A stretch of DNA of 8,388 nucleotides. Source: Oleispira sp963933055 (lineage in GTDB: Bacteria; Pseudomonadota; Gammaproteobacteria; Pseudomonadales; Oceanobacteraceae). A program made the position numbers and the translations under genes. Position 1 is the first letter of the stretch, and each line of letters begins with the position of its first letter. The stretch spans positions 1 to 8,388 of the forward strand of contig CAWVSY010000086.1 in assembly GCA_963933055.1 (NCBI GenBank). Reading direction: 5' to 3'. Of this stretch, positions 6,053 through 8,388 are shown in pieces. Under the pieces are notes generated by a model that worked only from the letters and a program-made list of their open reading frames with translations, was not told where the DNA came from and did not search any database.

Positions 6053-6727
6053 TTATAGCCAGCCTTTTTCTGCAAAAGACGTAAACTCACCATCGCCGAT
6101 AATTATATGATCCAAAACTCGAATATCAAGCAACGAAAGCGCCTTCACTAACCGATCAGTAATCGACTTATCTGCCTGACTCGCCTCAGCAATACCAGAC
6201 GGATGATTATGAGCAAAAATTAACGCCGCGGCATTTTTTGCCAACGCCATTTTTACAACCTCTCTCGGATACACCGCAGCACCATCTATCGTGCCATGTG
6301 CCAACTCTACATACTCAATTATCCGGTGCTGGCTATCCAAAAACAGCGCCACAAACGCCTCACTTTGACGATCACGCAGCTTCGACATCAAATAACGTTG
6401 AGTTAACTGAGGACTCGTCAACGCCCCCTCTTTCTGCAATGTTTGCGCTAAATGCCGATTCGACATTTCCAGAACCGCCTGTAACTGAGCAAACTTAGCC
6501 GGCCCCAAGCCATGATGCTGAGTGAATTGACCCTGATCTGCCACCAGCAACTGACGCAACCCACCGAAGCCCGACAGCAAATCCCGCGCTAAATCCACCG
6601 CACTCTTACCACGAACACCCGTGCGCAAAAAAATCGCCAGCAACTCCGCATCTGATAAATACTCAGCACCCCGTGCAAGCAACTTCTCTCTAGGCCTATC
6701 ATCCGCAGGCCAATCTACAATCGACAT
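6053..6727 (-). CDS. radC: RadC/YicR-family JAMM (MPN+) domain protein
   Basis: A 224-residue member of the RadC family, the normal length. The N-terminal part (about 1-90) contains the conserved DRPREKLLARG and LSDAELLAIFLRTG segments, followed by helix-hairpin-helix-like sequence (GLGPAKFAQLQAV). The C-terminal JAB1/MPN metalloprotease-like domain (about 103-224) has Glu123 and the full metal-binding motif H173-N-H175-P-x6-S183-x2-D186, so the zinc site looks intact. The family was once linked to DNA repair, but that link was withdrawn in E. coli and its substrate is unknown. AAGGGA before the ATG supports the start. It is divergent from coaBC, with 98 nt between the start codons, and lies upstream of rpmBG as in E. 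coli. No clear terminator separates it from rpmB, so some read-through into the ribosomal genes is possible. Confidence 0.96.
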   Translation of the reverse strand: MSIVDWPADDRPREKLLARGAEYLSDAELLAIFLRTGVRGKSAVDLARDLLSGFGGLRQLLVADQGQFTQHHGLGPAKFAQLQAVLEMSNRHLAQTLQKEGALTSPQLTQRYLMSKLRDRQSEAFVALFLDSQHRIIEYVELAHGTIDGAAVYPREVVKMALAKNAAALIFAHNHPSGIAEASQADKSITDRLVKALSLLDIRVLDHIIIGDGEFTSFAEKGWL

Positions 6728-6771
6728 AATAATCCCTTCATATCATCGCTATTAAAATTCCTATCAGCTCT

Positions 6772-6798
6772 TTGAATCCCCCACTGCGCTGATATACT
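6772..6798 (+). promoter_or_regulatory. Predicted extended -10 promoter for coaBC
   Basis: TATACT (6793-6798) is preceded by TG and one base (6790-6792), giving an extended -10 element. The upstream -35 region is weak: TTGAAT (6772-6777) is 15 nt away, or CTTTGA at 17 nt. Transcription would start near 6805, about 20 nt before the coaBC ATG. An AAAGGG ribosome site lies at 6813-6818, 7 nt before the start codon. It lies in the radC-coaBC divergent gap. Confidence 0.55.
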
Positions 6799-6825
6799 CC
6801 GTGCAGATATTTAAAGGGCATTCCC

Positions 6826-8052
6826 ATGCAACAACTTTGCAATAAACGCATTTTATTAGGCATAACAGGTGGTATCGCAGCTTATAAAGCCGCTGAACTG
6901 GTTCGTGAATTACGCAAAGCCAAAGCGGAAGTGCGTATTGTCATGACCACTGCTGCACAAGAGTTTATTACCCCACTCACTCTGCAGGCCTTATCAGGAA
7001 ACCCAGTCCATTATTCTATGTTAGACCCTGAAGCCGAAGCTGGCATGGGACACATCGAATTAGCACGCTGGGCTGATATTATTGTCGTAGCTCCGGCCAC
7101 GGCCGACTTCATTGCGCGCCTAACTCAAGGCATGGGAAATGATCTGCTGACAACATTATGTCTCGCCAGCGATGCCCCTTTAGCCATTTGCCCGGCCATG
7201 AATCAAGCCATGTGGCGTGATGAAATGACCCAAGCCAACATTCAGCGTTTAATCGATTTAAAAGGGAAAAAGTTTCATAGCCTTGGCCCAGCTGATGGCG
7301 AACAAGCTTGCGGTGATATTGGCCCTGGTCGAATGTTAGATCCCCGTTTAATTGCAGAACAATTAGCGAAATTGTTCACCAGTGAATCACTATCGGGATT
7401 GGACGTTGTCATTACCGCGGGGCCAACTCGCGAGGCCATCGATCCCGTGCGTTTTATCAGCAATCACAGCTCTGGGAAAATGGGCTATGCTCTGGCTGAA
7501 GCTGCACGAGATGCTGGTGCTAGAGTCACCATTATTAGCGGGCCAGTGCGATTACCTGCACCCGATAAGATAACCGTAATTCAGGTCGAAAGTGCCAGTG
7601 AAATGCTTGCCGCTAGTCTTGAAGCACAACATAATTGTGACATCTTCGTAGCCGCCGCCGCCGTGGCCGATTACCGACCATTACAAGTTGCACAACAAAA
7701 AATTAAAAAGGCTGGCGAACATATGCAAATATCGTTGGTTAAAAATCCAGATATTGTTGCCACAATTGCCCAGTTAGAAAACAAGCCTTTTGTCATCGGA
7801 TTTGCTGCTGAAACTCAAGATGTCGCGCAATACGCACGCGGCAAACTAGAGAGTAAAAATCTGAATATGATCATCGCTAATGATGTTTCTAATGCGGAAA
7901 TTGGCTTTAATAGCGACAATAACTCGGTGACCGCGTTTTGGGATGAAAGTCAGCAAGAGTTTCCTTGCATGTCAAAGTCCGCTTTGTCGCACCAATTAAT
8001 TGACCTTATCGCTCATCAATACACCGATAATATAAACTCAAAGAAGAAGTAA
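6826..8052 (+). CDS. coaBC: Bifunctional phosphopantothenoylcysteine decarboxylase/synthetase
   Basis: CoaBC carries out two consecutive CoA steps: CTP-dependent joining of 4'-phosphopantothenate to cysteine, and FMN-dependent decarboxylation of the product to 4'-phosphopantetheine, the CoaD substrate. The 408 residues match the usual fused protein. The N-terminal CoaC flavoprotein domain (about 1-188) shows GITGGIAAYKA, catalytic His76 in GHIELARWAD, the substrate-clamp motif PAMNQAMW (123-130, Asn126) and the redox Cys162 in GEQACGDIG. The C-terminal CoaB domain (about 191-400) shows VVITAGPTREAIDPVRF, ISNHSSGKMG with Asn213, AAAVADYRP, the KIKK segment (292-295) with the CTP-binding lysine, and KNPDIVA. 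The gene ends in three Lys codons (AAGAAGAAG), which also form the purine-rich ribosome site for dut 3 nt further on. Confidence 0.98.
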   Translation: MQQLCNKRILLGITGGIAAYKAAELVRELRKAKAEVRIVMTTAAQEFITPLTLQALSGNPVHYSMLDPEAEAGMGHIELARWADIIVVAPATADFIARLTQGMGNDLLTTLCLASDAPLAICPAMNQAMWRDEMTQANIQRLIDLKGKKFHSLGPADGEQACGDIGPGRMLDPRLIAEQLAKLFTSESLSGLDVVITAGPTREAIDPVRFISNHSSGKMGYALAEAARDAGARVTIISGPVRLPAPDKITVIQVESASEMLAASLEAQHNCDIFVAAAAVADYRPLQVAQQKIKKAGEHMQISLVKNPDIVATIAQLENKPFVIGFAAETQDVAQYARGKLESKNLNMIIANDVSNAEIGFNSDNNSVTAFWDESQQEFPCMSKSALSHQLIDLIAHQYTDNINSKKK

Positions 8053-8055
8053 ATT

Positions 8056-8388
8056 ATGAAACAGCTACAAGTTAGAGTGCTCGACCCTCGTATTGGCCAT
8101 GAAATCCCGATGCCAGAATATGCCACTTCAGGCTCTGCTGGTTTAGATCTACGTGCGGCACTGGATGCGCCATTAACCTTGCATCCAGGAGAAACTCAAC
8201 TTATTCCCACAGGCCTTTCTATTTACTTAGAAGATCCAACAATTGCCGCCATGATCTTGCCGCGCTCAGGTCTAGGCCATAAGCATGGTATTGTATTAGG
8301 CAACTTAGTCGGACTGATCGATTCTGACTACCAAGGTGAGCTTATGGTTTCTTGCTGGAATCGCGGCCAACAAGCCTTTACAATCGAA
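8056..8388 (+). CDS. dut: Deoxyuridine 5'-triphosphate nucleotidohydrolase (3'-truncated by window)
   Basis: Dut hydrolyses dUTP to dUMP and pyrophosphate, keeping uracil out of DNA and supplying the dTMP precursor. The 111 codons present begin MKQLQVRVLDPRIG and follow trimeric dUTPase closely: motif I SGSAGLDLRA (25-34), motif II PRSGLGHK (69-76) and motif III GLIDSDYQGEL (86-96) with the catalytic Asp in IDSDYQG, then WNRGQQAFTIE. The family is about 150 residues, so about a quarter, including motifs IV and V, lies beyond the right edge; there is no sign of breakage. The ATG is 3 nt after the coaBC stop, so the two genes form an operon as in E. coli. Confidence 0.97.
   Translation, partial: MKQLQVRVLDPRIGHEIPMPEYATSGSAGLDLRAALDAPLTLHPGETQLIPTGLSIYLEDPTIAAMILPRSGLGHKHGIVLGNLVGLIDSDYQGELMVSCWNRGQQAFTIE

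Noticed and set aside
6238..6498. 86-codon open frame on the plus strand.
   Set aside because: It is antisense to radC and its Pro/Thr/Ser-rich translation looks like a shadow of that gene.

Overview
This is a housekeeping segment of a gammaproteobacterial chromosome. The moderate-to-low GC content, the gene families and the gene order suggest a marine Oceanospirillales-like organism of the Oleispira/Bermanella/Thalassolituus kind; this placement is inference from sequence character and synteny, not a database result. From memory, the E. coli order is coaD-mutM-rpmG-rpmB-radC-coaBC-dut. The window keeps that order, with three extra genes (a YfhL-type ferredoxin, a gamma-glutamyltransferase and an ElyC-like protein) between coaD and mutM.

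Layout. Plus strand, 82-1247: a SirB2-family membrane protein, coaD (phosphopantetheine adenylyltransferase) and a 2x[4Fe-4S] ferredoxin, closely spaced and probably co-transcribed. 1278-1306 holds overlapping hairpins. 1344-3089 encodes a gamma-glutamyltransferase with a lipoprotein signal. 3138-3188 is a compact palindromic repeat just upstream of an elyC-like gene (3243-3998). Minus strand, 6727 down to 4043: radC, rpmB, rpmG and mutM, in the same order as the E. coli radC-rpmBG-mutM cluster. Here rpmG is followed by a strong terminator, and about 500 bp without a gene, carrying two related palindromic elements, separates it from mutM. Plus strand again from 6826: coaBC (bifunctional CoA biosynthesis enzyme) and then dut, which runs off the right edge.

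Functionally, CoaBC and CoaD supply three of the last four steps of coenzyme A synthesis. MutM (8-oxoguanine repair) and Dut (dUTP removal) protect DNA. L28 and L33 are 50S ribosomal proteins. Ggt and ElyC act at the cell envelope.

I found no sign of an undescribed multi-gene system. The parts worth a second look are non-coding: the two palindromic elements between mutM and rpmG, the cloverleaf-like repeat before elyC, the mutually exclusive hairpins before ggt, and the long rpmB leader. The lipoprotein form of Ggt is the most notable protein-level point.
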